A stretch of 64,000 bases of DNA from Raphanus sativus (GCF_000801105.2 NC_079516.1:434001-498000), one strand, 5' to 3'. Numbered from the stretch's first letter, positions 13,192-26,480 are shown. Numbers and translations: made by a program. Notes: generated by a model from the sequence alone, not told the origin.

Positions 13192-14540
13192 TCTATATTA
13201 TTAAAGTTGAAGTACATTTGTAATTTGTTTGGAAACAAAAAATAGTAGAATAAATGAGATATGTTTGGAAACATAGATGGTAGAATAAATTAGAGATGTT
13301 TGGAAACATGGATAGTAGAGATGTGTACTTTCTTTTATTTACACATTTAGCCATTATATTTTCAATAAATTAATAACAAATGAGAATTATTTAGAAACAT
13401 GAATAACATATTTTTATTTATTAGTTAACCAATATTAACTTTCTGCCAATATAAAATCAAAAATGTTAAAAATTGGGTTTTACATATGATTAAATGTTTG
13501 GTTTAGTTTATTTTAATAAAATATTTTTATTTTAGTTTCAATCGGTGGAAATTACGTACCCAAAAATATAGTTCAAAGATATGTTTTTGTGAATAAAATA
13601 ATAACTTAAATCAAAATAATTAAAATGTTTTTCATTTATTACCACTTAATTTTCCACTCCATATAATTATTTTACTTGATAAAAAAATTATTTATATTTC
13701 ACTTAATTTAGCTAAACACATAGAAATAGTTTTTTCATTAATTTATAAAATCAGTTAGACAAGAACATTATTTTTCCATTTAGGTACATGTTGTTCCTTT
13801 CGGATATCAATTTTCTTTTGTTTTGAAACCAAGTCCCGCTTGAATATTATAAACTTATATGTGGATTTTGAAGTTGGTCATTCTGGATCTGGATGAATTT
13901 GATTCTGATGTATAAGAACCTAAAAATATCTAAATAACCAATGTATTTAAAACGGGTTCGGATATTCATAACAAAAATAGCCATATAACCTGATTCGGTC
14001 CAGGTCTTTTGAATATCGTTAGTTATATTATAATACATCTAGAATATATAATACTAATTATGAAAAATAAATATTGATGCATAAAATATATATTTCAGGG
14101 GCCAATTTAACAAAATATTAGTTAGTTCAGTTGAAATAAATATATTTAAAATATTTATATGAACTGAAAAAGAAATCAATATAAAAGTAGTATATATTTG
14201 GATTCAAAATCATTTCTTTTAACAATAAACTACACATATGATGATTTGTATACAAATTTAAATTACAATGTAAATATTTAACTAATATAGAAATATGTCA
14301 CATTATTTAAACAAATATCAATGTAAAAGTATTGTCTATTTGCGTTCTAAAATCATTTATTTTAACAACAAGCCAAATAAATATGTTGATTGGAGAGAGA
14401 ATAAAATAAAGCGAGAAAACACATAGTTTACCGGAAACACTCAATGTTTCGAATTTTTTATAAAGAAAATTTTACTAAGACAAACATATTCAATAATTAC
14501 AAGCAAATCTAGTCTTTTCGAACCGCGGATCAAAATCTAG
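13192..14540 (+). mobile_element. Helitron-like non-autonomous element
   Basis: The left end reads A then TCTATATTATTAAAGTTGAA, typical of Brassicaceae Helitron 5' ends (TC start after an A). The right end reads CCGCGGATCAAAATCTAG followed by T, matching the CTAG/T 3' terminus. The 3' hairpin is weak here (only a short CCGCGG palindrome), so the boundaries are provisional. The AT-rich interior has no coding sequence. Confidence 0.55.
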
Positions 14541-15295
14541 TCTTTTTATTATGTATGCGTACCAACCAGAGAGACATCTCTACACGCCGGAACATACTAA
14601 TTAGTCAAAGGCTAAAATCCATTGCACATGTTTTTTTTTTGTAAACCATCCATTGCACATGTTATAAAGGGAAGTTTTCATAGACTGCCTTGTATGAACG
14701 ATTCTCTTTTTAGTATGGTAATAAATCGTTTGATTCTCCAATCTCAAATTGTTTCTTTATTTCTAGTAATACTCTAAAAATAGTGGTTCGCTATTGATTT
14801 TTTTAAATTTTTTTTTTTTAATTTAAAGCAAAAAGCAGCATGCGCTATCATGTGCCATGTATGTATGGATACTTCAACATTAGGTAACAACGCTTTCGTA
14901 TTGTATAAAGGCAGAAACTGTAAAGCAACCCGCTTTGAATATCAGTAAGAAAACTCATCAAAGAATATAAATAATAAGTAGTTTTAATATCGTTCAGATG
15001 AAAAAAAAATAGTTAAAATGTATTGGGAAACTGAAAGTCAGCTAGATCTAACACATGTAGAAGCGGGCATGTGAGGAAACGTTTGTTTATTACTACGCTA
15101 ACTGATTTTGTAGTATGAATCCATTGATATCTGTGTTATCACATGGATGAATTAATAGTCGATACATTATTTATCAATTACGTATTTATTGCGTTACCGA
15201 AACATATATATTTATTAGTACTTTGGTAAATGAAGATCGCATATTCACAATTTTCACGTCAAAGAAGAGAGATCAAATCTTATGCTTATGCCGAC
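14541..15295. other. Intergenic region upstream of TBL8
   Basis: AT-rich DNA with a T-run near 14795-14820. There is an in-frame ATG at 15230, 66 bp upstream of the TBL8 start chosen here. No other gene seen. Confidence 0.5.
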
Positions 15296-16863
15296 ATGGA
15301 TGATCACCAAGAATCGAGTTCTCTCAAGCAACTCTTCTCTCTATCTTCATCTCCTTTCCTCTCAACCTTCAAGATCAAGAAACATACATTATTCGTAATC
15401 TCTCTTCTCATTACTTTCCTTATCTTCTTCGTCATCGTCGTTGATCTTGTCGGCTTCAAGCCTCGTCTCTCTATCGGATTCTTGTCGAAAACATTAACTA
15501 AGAAACCAAGAAACAACGACGTATGCGACTATTCATACGGTAGATGGGTTCGTAGACGAAAACGTGACGTGCACGAAACCTATTACGGAGAAGAGTGTCG
15601 GTTTCTGGATTCTGGTTTTCGTTGTCTGAATAGTGGAAGAAAAGATTCTGGCTTCCGACAATGGCGATGGCAACCACACGGCTGCAATCTTCCACGGTAT
15701 GTAGTCACACTCTTTATGTATCTTTTGGTTGCTTGGGTCTCAAGGCATTGGTCGTCTAGATTAAAACAAACATCTAGGGTTACGACATTGTTTTGGTGTG
15801 AAACGATTATAGATTCAACGCAATTGATTTTCTGGAGAGGAGTCGGAATAGGAGGATAGTGTTCGTCGGAGATTCCATCGGAAGGAACCAATGGGAGTCT
15901 CTTTTGTGTATGCTTTCACAAGCTGTGTCTAATGAATCTGAGATATATGAAGTTAATGGGAACCCTATAACCAAGCACAAGGGCTTCCTTTCGATGCGGT
16001 TTCCTGAACATAACCTAACCGTTGAGTATCATAGAACTCCGTTTCTTGTTGTGATTGGTCGGCCACCTGAGAACTCACCGGAAGACGTCAGAATGACGGT
16101 TAGAGTCGATGAGTTTAACTGGCAGTCAAAAAGATGGGTCGGGTCTGATGTTTTGGTCTTTAACACAGGACACTGGTGGAACGAGGACAAAACCTTTAAC
16201 GTGTAAGGATCTTCATATGAACTCAAACAAGACAAAGGTGATCGATACATACTCTTACCGGTTTTGTTGTTGTTGTTGTTGTTGTAGAGGTGTCTATTTT
16301 CAGGAGGGGGGTAAGTTAAACAAGACAATGAGTGTAATGGAGGGGTTTGAGAAGTCTTTAAAGACATGGAAGTCATGGGTTTTAGAGAAACTAGATCCCG
16401 AGAGTAGTTACATCTTCTTCAGAAGCCTTTCTCCTGTGCATTATAGGTCAGTTTCACAACAATATAAGAGGGTGAATTAGACAAAAGTCTCTAAAACCTG
16501 GTTTTATTAATTTAGGTATTTTTTGGGTGTTGTAGGAACGGGACATGGAACTTGGGTGGTCTGTGTGATGCAGAGACGGAGCCAGAGATTGATATGAAGA
16601 AGATGGAATCTGACCCTGTCCACAACTTCTATATCTCTAAAGTAATACAAGAAATGAAATATGAACATAGTAGGGTTAAGTTTATGAACATTACATACCT
16701 GACTGAGTTCAGGAAAGATGGTCATCCTTCAAGGTATCGTGGTCCGGATGTTCCTGAAAATGCTCCTCAAGACTGCAGTCACTGGTGCTTGCCTGGTGTA
16801 CCTGACACATGGAATGAGGTTCTCTATGCGCAGCTATTGTCAATGAATTACCGAACAAAATGA
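15296..16863 (+). CDS. TBL8: Trichome birefringence-like wall polysaccharide O-acetyltransferase family protein
   Basis: TBL/DUF231 proteins are Golgi type II membrane proteins that O-acetylate cell-wall polysaccharides. The exact substrate of TBL8 is not known to me. Four exons, 15296-15696, 15813-16202, 16288-16446 and 16536-16863, give 425 residues with consistent phase. A transmembrane anchor lies at about residues 31-52. The esterase GDS motif ([10 protein letters not shown]) is at about 153-155, and the C-terminal DxxH motif (DCSHWCLPG) at about 396-399, so both catalytic blocks are present. Start 15296 (MDDHQESSS) is preferred because it matches the family N-terminus. The upstream in-frame ATG at 15230 would add 22 residues without family support. 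At the exon 2/3 junction the family's Cys-containing segment reads [10 protein letters not shown], so a conserved Cys appears replaced. Confidence 0.9.
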
Positions 16864-17466
16864 AAAGAGCTTCTGTTTTATAATATAAGTTGTTTTAGAA
16901 GTATTGTGTTTGTTTCAAAATATAGGTATTTTTCACATTATATTAGTCCCACACTAAAAAGTGAAGCTGTAAATGAGAAATGTTAACGCTGCAGAGGTTT
17001 AGCTCCACAGTTTTGTTTTAAAAACTAACTAAAGATGTAGCTTGGAGTAACTCAGACAAAGTGAATATAAACTTGACTGCAAGGTTATGTTGACTTACAT
17101 GAATAAGCATTGGAATACTGATGCCAAATCAGTCATTAGAATTCCTGAAACCTTTATCCGCAATATACTGGAAAATGGCTGGACCTGTGGACCTTAATGC
17201 ATTGCATTTCATCATCTCCTTGTTCCAACCAAAAAAAACAAATAGTAACATATACCCAAAAGCAGAGCTACAATCACACTTTCATTTCACAAAAAGAAGA
17301 TGGAAATATGAGAATCATTTCGTTTTTTCCTTTCACAAAAAGCAGAGCTACAATCACACCTTCATTTTTCTTATACAAAAAAGATAAATACAACATAAAC
17401 ACAAGGCAGAACAGAACAATATTTTTTTTTAAATAATAATAAACACATATTTGTGAGAGTTTTTGA
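16864..17466. other. Convergent intergenic region with a direct repeat
   Basis: The 3' flanks of TBL8 and CASP2 converge here. An approximately 32-bp sequence beginning AAAAAGCAGAGCTACAATCA occurs near 17258 and again near 17338, about 78 bp apart. No gene seen. Confidence 0.6.
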
Positions 17467-18253
17467 CTAGTGTCTTTTTAGAGCGACACCTGAGATGACG
17501 ACAAGGATGATGAGGAAGACTACGGAGACAAAGGAGGAGACCACAGCTCCGCTAGTTTTCTGACAGAAGTTTTCAAACTGTTGGCAAATGGGGAGCCAGT
17601 TCGTGTTCTGGTTTCCGTTGTGTGCTAGATACGCTATCGCAGCCGCCGATGATGCAGCCGCCATGTTAAACGCCATCGCCGCCTGATTTTCATCATATAT
17701 AAATTTAAACTATTAGCAAGTAACTGGAAATTTAGAATAATTGGTGGTTATATAATAGTGTTTGAGTATGTACAGTGTCTAGAACGAGCAAGAGGAGTCT
17801 TGGGGCTACGGCGAGAGGGCGAATGATGGTGACGACGGAGAAAGGAAGAGATAGGACAAGATATCCTGAGATCATGGACATGGCAATCACAAAGAACCTG
17901 AAAACAACATATGGCATTTTAGGTGACTTGCGGCACAAGGAAACAATACAATTAATGAGAGTTCAATAAACACGTAACTGGAAAGTTGGTAGATCGTCGT
18001 AACCAGCTTGGAATTGTAAGAACTGTGTAAAGAAGGGAAGTGTCTCGTCGCTTGTAAACATCGTTCCAGCAGCGACTGATGATGCAATAATGGCAGCTAA
18101 ACGGAGGAAGAAGTCGAAGATTGAGAGACCTCTCTTGTATCCACCTGAGTCACTAGTAGTGTGGTCTTTAGCCATACCGATTAAAGGAGCTGATCCTTTC
18201 ATGGCTGAGCTGGATTCTGCAGGGACATCAATGATGGTGGATTCGTTCTTCAT
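17467..18253 (-). CDS. CASP2: Casparian strip membrane domain protein
   Basis: CASPs are four-span plasma-membrane proteins that build the Casparian strip membrane domain in root endodermis and recruit the lignin-polymerising machinery. Three minus-strand exons, 17979-18253, 17774-17897 and 17467-17682, give 204 residues, normal for a CASP. The N-terminus [20 protein letters not shown] is CASP-like. Four hydrophobic spans follow, with the conserved Arg of the first span in [10 protein letters not shown] and the endodermal extracellular-loop signature near [14 protein letters not shown]. The C-terminus ends ISGVALKRH. It lies next to the SPY relic, as CASP2 lies next to SPY in Arabidopsis; CASP4 is the alternative paralog. 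Confidence 0.9.
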
Positions 18254-19162
18254 CTTTCTTAAGAATAATTAAATGTTTTGTTTTGCTTTGACGAGGAGAA
18301 TCCGTAAACAGTTTGATGTTTTGGTGGTGAAGAAAAGTAACAAGATCAGGGGCTTTTATAGTACTTTATATGGTTTTGGTAGAATCAATGGAGCAGACGA
18401 AGTGGAGATTGGAGAGTGGTTACTCTCTCCACACTAATTAATTAGAGAGATATGGAGTTGGCAAAACATAAGCAAAATAATAATACAAGTCAAAAGTCTG
18501 TAGACTTTAATGGTCAATCCCTTATCTCCTTTCTCTAACAATGAGAGAATATGGCAACAAGTAAGCAAAATTTTTAAATGTAATGGATATTTTCAACACT
18601 ATTTTATGGAAATTGTTTTGGAATATATTACATCATAAGAAAAATTAAAAAACAATAATGAAAAAAATTAATGGTCTTTCTGACCTGGCCAACATGATTG
18701 ATGAGTGATGACACACATTAGCACTGAAAGCTTTGCTGTAAAACTATGTTTACTAGTATCATATGATTCATTAAACCAACACATGAAAACAAAGCAACCA
18801 AAAAGCCTTAAACTCTAATACAACAACTTGAGTCTCTGAAACGAGACGAAAAAACTCCAAATCCACTTCCACCTAGACTTCCCAAGAATCGTTTTAAAAG
18901 GCTAAACTAAAGATTGGATAGGATACAAGAAAAAAAAGTGTGATACTGTCCTTTTCACTATTCAGGCAGTAATCTGAAAGTCTAGTTCCTATGTATAGTC
19001 TTGGAAATACAAAAAGGGAGGAAGATCTCATGGACTCTCTCTCACATCTTCACCCATATGGGTCTAGAATCTGCAAAAGGCATTGAGATTTAAAGTTCTA
19101 TAATCCCGCATTATACCCAGTAGCTTGATTAGTTGGTATCTCTGGTTTATCCTGTTCAGACT
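18254..19162. other. CASP2 promoter and SPY-relic 3' flank
   Basis: This contains the CASP2 upstream region, with a TATA-like stretch near 18355-18375, and AT-rich DNA. No coding sequence recognised. Confidence 0.5.
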
Positions 19163-19350
19163 TCAACTAATGGACTCCGTTCTCTTTGAGAGCTGCTAGG
19201 ATTGTGTTTGTAAAGTAGAAGGTACAGGAGAAGAACCAATGGCTTTGAGAGAAGGTATTGCTTCTCCGGTAACATTGAGTCTTGATGACGATCCCAAGTC
19301 TTTTTCCATTAACGGATCTTCTTGAACCTCTCTATGCAGCATTTCTTTCT
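19163..19350 (-). pseudogene. SPY: SPINDLY C-terminal exon relic
   Basis: SPY is the nuclear/cytosolic protein O-fucosyltransferase that restrains gibberellin signalling through DELLA proteins. The minus strand here resembles the last exon of SPY: EMLHREVQEDPLMEKDLGSS, then a segment rich in GEAIPSLKA and PVPSTLQTQS. An in-frame TAG follows QTQS, and the expected tail (QLSKRTES) continues after it. No catalytic domain was found between here and the TPR piece at 20339, so the gene is gone apart from fragments. Confidence 0.65.
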
Positions 19351-19908
19351 TAAACTCATGGAGGACTATAATTCGCAAGTAGTGGTCTCGTGTTAGGATA
19401 CCTCGTAAATAACAGGAGGGAGAAAAATCGAACCTAAGTTGCTTAAAGCTTCTGTTTAAGTGGGATCTGCTTTAGAGTTTAATGTTTAGTAGGTTTAATG
19501 TGTTTTGCTCGCTTTAATATGTTTTTCTGACGGTTTTAAAAGTAGTTTAAATATTATCTTTTTAAGTAATTATTATTGGTTTTTACTTATTTTTATCCAA
19601 TGGTTTAGGCGTTATGATTAAAGATTTAATATTTTAAAAATTTATTGTTTAGTGTTTTTAATATAAAATTTAAGATTTATCTAAAGATTTATGGTTTAGC
19701 CAAGAGTTTAAAATTTAATGTTCTGCTGAAGACGTTATTTTTTTCTAATTCTTTTAGAACTACCATTATTTTTTATTTATTCTTTTGTCTTCTCATTTTA
19801 AAAATATAATATTATTTGATAATATTCTATTAATTTTTAGGGATTTGGAATATAAAATATGATTGGTAGATTTACACTTTACAGGGAGTAAACCAAGAAT
19901 AACTCATA

Positions 19909-20155
19909 CTCCCTCTGTTTTTTAAAGATACATATTCTAGGCTTTTCACATATATTAAGAAATCACATTAAAATTGCATTGATTTTTGTGAATAACAATT
20001 TTCCATAATCTTTAACCAATAAAATTCCAATAAACACAATTAATTTTCTTGAAGTTAACAGATTTTCATTAAATAATACATTGAAAAAGTAAAAAATGTA
20101 TCTTTTTAAAACAAATTTTTTTCCTATAACATAGATCTTTAAAAAACAGAGGGAG
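19909..20155. mobile_element. Stowaway-type MITE
   Basis: Terminal inverted repeats of about 20 bp, CTCCCTCTGTTTTTTAAAGA at both ends, are flanked by TA on each side (19907-19908 and 20156-20157). The TIR, the 247-bp length and the TA duplication fit Tc1/mariner Stowaway MITEs. It lies between the two SPY fragments. Confidence 0.85.
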
Positions 20156-20338
20156 TATTTATTATTGAGATATAAGTATTAAGAATTTTGAAGACTAGGT
20201 CGAGTCTTCTATCTTGTTTGAGTCGAAATTAAGTCATAGAAATAATAACGGTTTTTTCTTTTGTAAACCGAAATAATAACGGTTTAAACATAGTAAAACG
20301 TGTTGTCCACATAATCAAGCAATAAAGTAACATTTATG

Positions 20339-20521
20339 TTAGCTCTCATAACAAGTGATTGCCATCTCCAAGTCACCATGGTTCTTAAATAGGACACCCA
20401 TGTTACAATATGCTTCGGTATACATGGGCCTCTAAAGTGCAGCTTTCTCGTGGCAGCACAAGGCATTGTCCTATTGCATCATTTCGGAGTACACAACACC
20501 TAAGTTGTACAATGCACATTG
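20339..20521 (-). pseudogene. SPY: SPINDLY TPR-exon relic, copy 1
   Basis: Minus-strand translation gives CALYNLGVVYSEMMQ, stop, DNALCCHEKAALL-like, stop, RPMYTEAYCNMG, then a segment ending GDLEMAITCYES and a stop. This is a tetratricopeptide unit of SPY with at least three in-frame stops. The copy at 63780 shares the second and third lesions but not the first. Confidence 0.8.
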
Positions 20522-21269
20522 TGAATTAGTGTTAACAATTAAATAGTACCAAGGCAAACCACATAAAATTCAAGAGTGCAAAGTAGAGAATCAGAGAAAA
20601 TACCGAAGTTCCTACGAAACTAAAGAAATGATCTTTCACAACACCCACCTTATCTTTTCTCTATCACCTTCAGAGCCGGTCATGAACCATACGTAATAAA
20701 ACATTTGTAACAAATTCCCGAAATTTTTAAAGAAAACTACATAAATATAAATCCCAAAAAACATTTTAGCCCCCACACTAATATTTTTTTTTACATAGAC
20801 ATTGCAACATGTCCCCAAAATCTTGGGGCCGACCACTTTCGTCACTTTACATGCACCGGCGAGTCGATCCGTTATTCAGAACCTTTCAGTCCCACACATG
20901 GCTATAACTATCGAAGGTAATCATGTCCCGGACAAACCGGTTCAGTTGGGCCAAACTCGCATGCCCGATTACAACAATGCTCTGTAACCAAAGTCAAAAG
21001 GCCTGTTTACTTTTGCGTACGATGACACTTTTTTACTTGATCCAAAAAACGGCCCATGGGCTAGAACTGAGCCCGATAAGGGTAGAAGGATAATTTCAGC
21101 ACGACTCTCTCCTACATCATATATATATAACCACGCGGAACTATTCTATTAGCTCACTAAAGGTCTAGCCGTCATCTCTGAAATTTAGGGTTTTCGTAAT
21201 CGTTTGGTCGTAATTTTTTTGGATTCGTTTGTTGTTTTTTTTTCTCTCTTTTGATTATCAATACGGCGA

Positions 21270-21500
21270 GGATGATGATTCAATTAGATGTGTGAATGGA
21301 GTTTCTCCATGTTGAGCTTAAAAACTTAATTTGGCAATTATTAATCTGACATCGCCGTCGTCTTTATTTTGTTTTTTTCACATTTAGTTTCTGTTGGAAA
21401 TTGGAGGAATGGTTTGTGAATGATGATTCAATTAGATGTGTGAATGGTTTCATTATGAGCTCAAAAACTCTATTTGGCAATTTTTCTGACATTGCCATTC
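21270..21500. repeat. Degenerate tandem duplication upstream of CYCB1;3
   Basis: A block beginning GATGATTCAATTAGATGTGT occurs near 21274 and again near 21423. Each is followed by a similar tract ending in TCTGACAT(C/T)GCC. The same structure is present in the inverted copy near 62830-63080, so it predates the larger duplication. Function unknown. Confidence 0.7.
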
Positions 21501-22610
21501 CTCTAAACTAAAAACCAAGCTTTTTGCCTGAACTCAAACCTAGCATTGTTTTTTTAAAATACGGCTGTGTTTTTTGTTGTCAAATGGCTTATGGTGATGG
21601 TAATTGTAAAAAAAAAGGTCGTCTGTCCGGTTCATGTGATTTTGTTTCTTTGTAGAAACTACTGTAAATTTTTTGGATATAAATAATAACCAAATGTTGA
21701 TTGGATAATTGGACGAACGAAGAAGAATGTATTGTCTCACATCAATCAAAAACATTATAACAATAGAGAATTGCGTTTTGATAAACGTTTGGTACAAAAA
21801 AGTCATTAACCGATGATATAAAAGAGTAAACCGAAGAAGTTTTAGGTTAAAATAATGCTAGTCCAGTATCTATTTATTGAGATATAGAATTGGCCCATAG
21901 CATAAAAATATAGAAATGAACAAGTATGTAGGCCTTAAACCAATCTGTTGACTAACTTGGCCCAATGTACTAATTGCCTCCGAATTAGGTTCAAACTATC
22001 CACTCTAAGTTACAAGAGAAAAAAGTTGTTCAAGAAATTTTTTTTTATAAGAGAGTGCAATTAAACAAACACACTAGATATAATACGGTGATGATGGATA
22101 ACATACATCTGAAGCATTCAGTTACTATATATCAATGCACTATAATGGTATTATAAGGGTTGTTTGTTGCTACAAATAAACAAAAAAAAATGCTGAGGGA
22201 AACTATAAAACCCAACTACAGAATAGAATAAATTTCATTTAATACCACTTAAGAGTTAAGACATAACTTCGTAATTAATGGAAAATAAAACTTGACATGC
22301 AAAAAAGCTAAATTTTCTCAATTTTATATCCTACACAGTATTTTTTGTTTTAAGAGGGAGAGAGCGGATAAGACTTTTACCAATTAACCACATCTACTGT
22401 AATGGTTTTTTGAGAAATGCTACTAAAAACAAGGAAAAAAAATTGCGGGACAGAGATTACAAGAATATCCAATTGTAGAAATAGATTGTCATTAAAATAA
22501 AATAATTTAATACCAATTACGACTTGAACCTCGTAATTAAACCCACAGAACACACATTCTAAGAATCTCCAACACTTGTCTCATCCACCGTCGGATTCGA
22601 AGTTTCCTAA

Positions 22611-22621
22611 TCTAACGGCTA
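22611..22621 (+). promoter_or_regulatory. MSA (mitosis-specific activator) element
   Basis: TCTAACGGCTA fits the MSA consensus YCYAACGGYYA bound by three-repeat MYB (MYB3R) proteins, which drive G2/M transcription of B-type cyclins. It lies about 200 bp upstream of the CYCB1;3 start. Confidence 0.8.
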
Positions 22622-22644
22622 AAAATCCAACCCCGATAAAAATT

Positions 22645-22655
22645 TGACCGTTGGA
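22645..22655 (-). promoter_or_regulatory. MSA element, opposite strand
   Basis: The reverse complement reads TCCAACGGTCA, a full match to YCYAACGGYYA. With the forward element 24 bp away it forms an inverted MSA pair. Confidence 0.8.
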
Positions 22656-22816
22656 GAATTTCGCTTTAGAGCGTCTCTCCACTCCTTTCCTCTCCCATAA
22701 GAAGCATTCTCAATCTCTTTCTCCTTCATCTACAGCGAATAATCAAACACAAACAGAAAAGAAAGAAAGAAAGAAACTAGGGTTTACGAAACAAACATAA
22801 CTTGAAGAAGAAGATC

Positions 22817-24630
22817 ATGGCGACGAGAAGAGTTATTCCTCAACAAGTTCGAGGTTTGTTCCTCCACTAATCAAATCTAATTGACGATTTAGATTATGGG
22901 ATGTGGTTGTTTTGTGTATTTGTTGAAATCGGAGATTGATTGATTCGAATTGAATGAAACAGGGGACGATCCCGTGGCGGCGGAAGCAAAGAACCGTCGC
23001 GCTCTCGGGGACATCGGAAACATCGCTTCTCTTCTTCCCGGAGTCGAAGCCGGAAAAGTTAATCGGCCCTTGACCCGTAACTTCCGTGCCCAATTGCTTG
23101 AAAACGCTAACAAAAAGGTTCAATCTTTAATTTTTTTTTTTTTTGCAAAATCTTGTTTTGTTGTGAGTATTGAATCTGTGTATGTTTCTGTCTCTCTTTT
23201 GTCTTATTACCGAGCAGCAAATCAATGTAGCCAAGAAACCAGAAGCGGTTCAAAAGAAAGCAAGAGCTGTCGCTAAGCCTCCGCAGACTCATGAAGTGAT
23301 TGTGATCAGTCCAGATACAAACGAGGTTGCTAAAGCCAAACACGATGCTGCGTCGTCCAAGAAGAAAGTTACTTACACTTCCGTTCTCAATGCTCGAAGC
23401 AAGGTAGTAAGATTTCTCTTTGAATTTTTCAAAAATCGACATTTGAAATATTCTTTTTTTTTCATTGATTGATTGATTGATTGGTTTGGTTGGTTACATA
23501 CTTGACTTCAGGCTGCTGCTGCTTCCAAGACTCTTGATATTGATTCCGCGGACAGAGACAACGACCTTGCTGCTGTGGAGTATGTTGAGGACATGTACTC
23601 TTTCTACAAAGAGGTTGAGGTAACTTAATTAATGTTCTGACCCTTTGTTCTCTAATATGCTTTTTATGGATTAAGTTTTTGTGAATGTTTAACTGTTTTG
23701 TTTTTCCTGTTGTAGAATGAGAGCAAGGCTCAGATGTATATGCAGACACAGACTGAGATCAACGAGAAGATGAGATCGATTCTTGTAGACTGGCTTGTAG
23801 ACGTTCATGTCAAGTTTGATCTCTCCCCTGAGACTCTTTACCTCACCATCAACATAATTGATCGGTTCCTGTCTCTGAAAACCATCCCGAGGAGAGAGCT
23901 ACAGCTTCTAGGCGTTAGTGCTTTGCTCATTGCCTCCAAATACGAAGAGATCTGGCCTCCTCAGGTATGTTAACACACGTATCCTAATGTTACAAGATTA
24001 TTATTGGGAACTAGAGCTGACTCTGTGGTGTGAAACAGGTGAATGATTTGGTGTATGTCACTGACAACACGTACCAGAGCAAGCAGATTCTAATGATGGA
24101 GAAGACCATTTTGGGATGTCTGGAGTGGTACCTGACGGTTCCAACGCAGTATGTGTTCCTCGCGAGGTTCATCAAAGCTTCGGTTCCTTCGGTTCCTGAC
24201 CCGGAGATGGAGAACATGGTTCACTTCTTAGCTGAGTTGGGTCTGATGCACTACGACGCTTTGAAGTTCCGCCCTTCGATGCTGGCTGCTTCAGCAGTCT
24301 ACACCGCGAGATGCTGCTTGAACAAGACCCCGGTCTGGACTGAAACTCTCGAATTCCACACTGGTTACTCTGAACATGAGCTCATGTTAGTGACCTTGTT
24401 TTATCTCTATTGCTTAAGTCCATCATCGTTATCATATGTTGATATGTTTTGTATGTGTGTGTGTGGTGTAACTTTTCAGGGAGTGCTCGAAGCTATTAGC
24501 ATTCCTTCACTCAAGAGTTGGGGAGAGCAAGCTGCGAGCTGTGTTCAAGAAGTATTCGAAAGCTGAAAGATGTGCTGTTGCTTTGGTCTCACCAGCAAAG
24601 TCTGTTTTGTCTTCTACGCCTGCTCCTTGA
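22817..24630 (+). CDS. CYCB1;3: Mitotic B1-type cyclin, copy 1
   Basis: This regulatory subunit of CDK drives G2/M entry and is degraded by APC/C in mitosis. Seven exons, 22817-22853, 22963-23117, 23218-23403, 23512-23619, 23716-23964, 24039-24385 and 24480-24630, give 410 residues with phase conserved throughout. The destruction box RRALGDIGN is at about residues 24-32. The N-terminal cyclin box starts [13 protein letters not shown] in exon 5, and the C-terminal box is in exons 6-7 ([18 protein letters not shown]). The exon 3 acceptor is a tandem GAGCAG, so one extra Gln is possible if the upstream AG (exon from 23215) is used. The promoter carries two MSA elements. Its place beside RPS14 and SmG matches At3g11520. 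A second intact copy lies inverted at 59071-60883. Confidence 0.93.
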
Positions 24631-25035
24631 AGACGTCTTGAAAGAATTTGGATGTGTTTTTAGATCTCTCTCTGATCTTTTGGATGTGTAGTATATGTTT
24701 TCCTGTTGAGAATTTTAATGAATTCTTATTGTACTAGAATCGTTTTGGTCTTCTATATTTGAATTGGAATTTGTTCGTTCATAACGCTAGTTTCTTCATC
24801 ATACAACTTGTGTACCAAAAAAAAAAAAAGTTAGAGAAAGTATTGCAATAATAATGTAAACGACGCCGTATTTAAGAATCAAAGCGCTGAGGGTAATTAC
24901 GTCAATTGCAAGAGTGTGTTACAATGTAACCCTAATATATAAATCAGATTTGTATCTCTGAGTTGTTGTCTTCTTCCAGAGAACCCCCATCCAAAAAAGC
25001 CCGAGCATTTTGTCTCTTCTCATCCATCGGTGAAC

Positions 25036-26075
<1,040 letters not shown>

Positions 26076-26480
26076 TTGCCCTATGAGAGCCTCATGATCG
26101 TTCAGCTGTGTGCCCTGGACTCGTGTAGTTTCTTGGGTACACGCTTTGAAGTTAGTTTTGTCTCTCCATTTCATCTTGTCAAGTTTGGTTCGAAAACTTG
26201 CATCTTTCTTGAGCATTGTAAAACATTTATACATTTGGAGTTATTTTGCATTTTCTTTCTTTATTTTACATCATCAGCTTCATCGAATGCAAGTTTGATC
26301 ATTTATACTATAGATGAAATTTAAACCAGAACTATTTACTTCCCGACTTTTATGAGAATTGACGTTCATAAGAAATTGCTAAGCCTGGTAGAAGTTTATG
26401 TAACCAAGGAAATTGTTTCTTATTTCATTTTATGCAAGTGTTATTAATTTTGGCTGCTTAATGTCTCATTTGCGCAATAA

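Larger units (their letters stand above)
20310..24877 (+). repeat. Inverted segmental duplication, copy 1
   Basis: This segment (SPY TPR relic, noncoding DNA, CYCB1;3 with promoter and 3' flank) matches 58802-64000 in reverse orientation. Coding and noncoding parts both align, with a low level of substitutions and a few indels. Copy 1 lacks the 309-bp insertion and the internal tandem duplication of copy 2. The limits given are those visible in the window; the homology runs into the N gap and the window end on the other copy. Confidence 0.9.

Noticed and set aside
15583..15891. Long minus-strand ORF across TBL8 exon 1 and intron
   Set aside because: Shadow of TBL8 coding sequence; crosses an intron and has no family similarity.
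19400..19760. Repeated TTTAATGTTTAG-like words resembling degenerate telomere repeats
   Set aside because: No run of intact TTTAGGG units; consistent with AT-rich low complexity.
20802..20987. ORF (MQHVPKILGPTTFVTLHAPA...) with a counterpart in copy 2
   Set aside because: The counterpart has stops and frame changes and no family was recognised; conservation is explained by the recent duplication.
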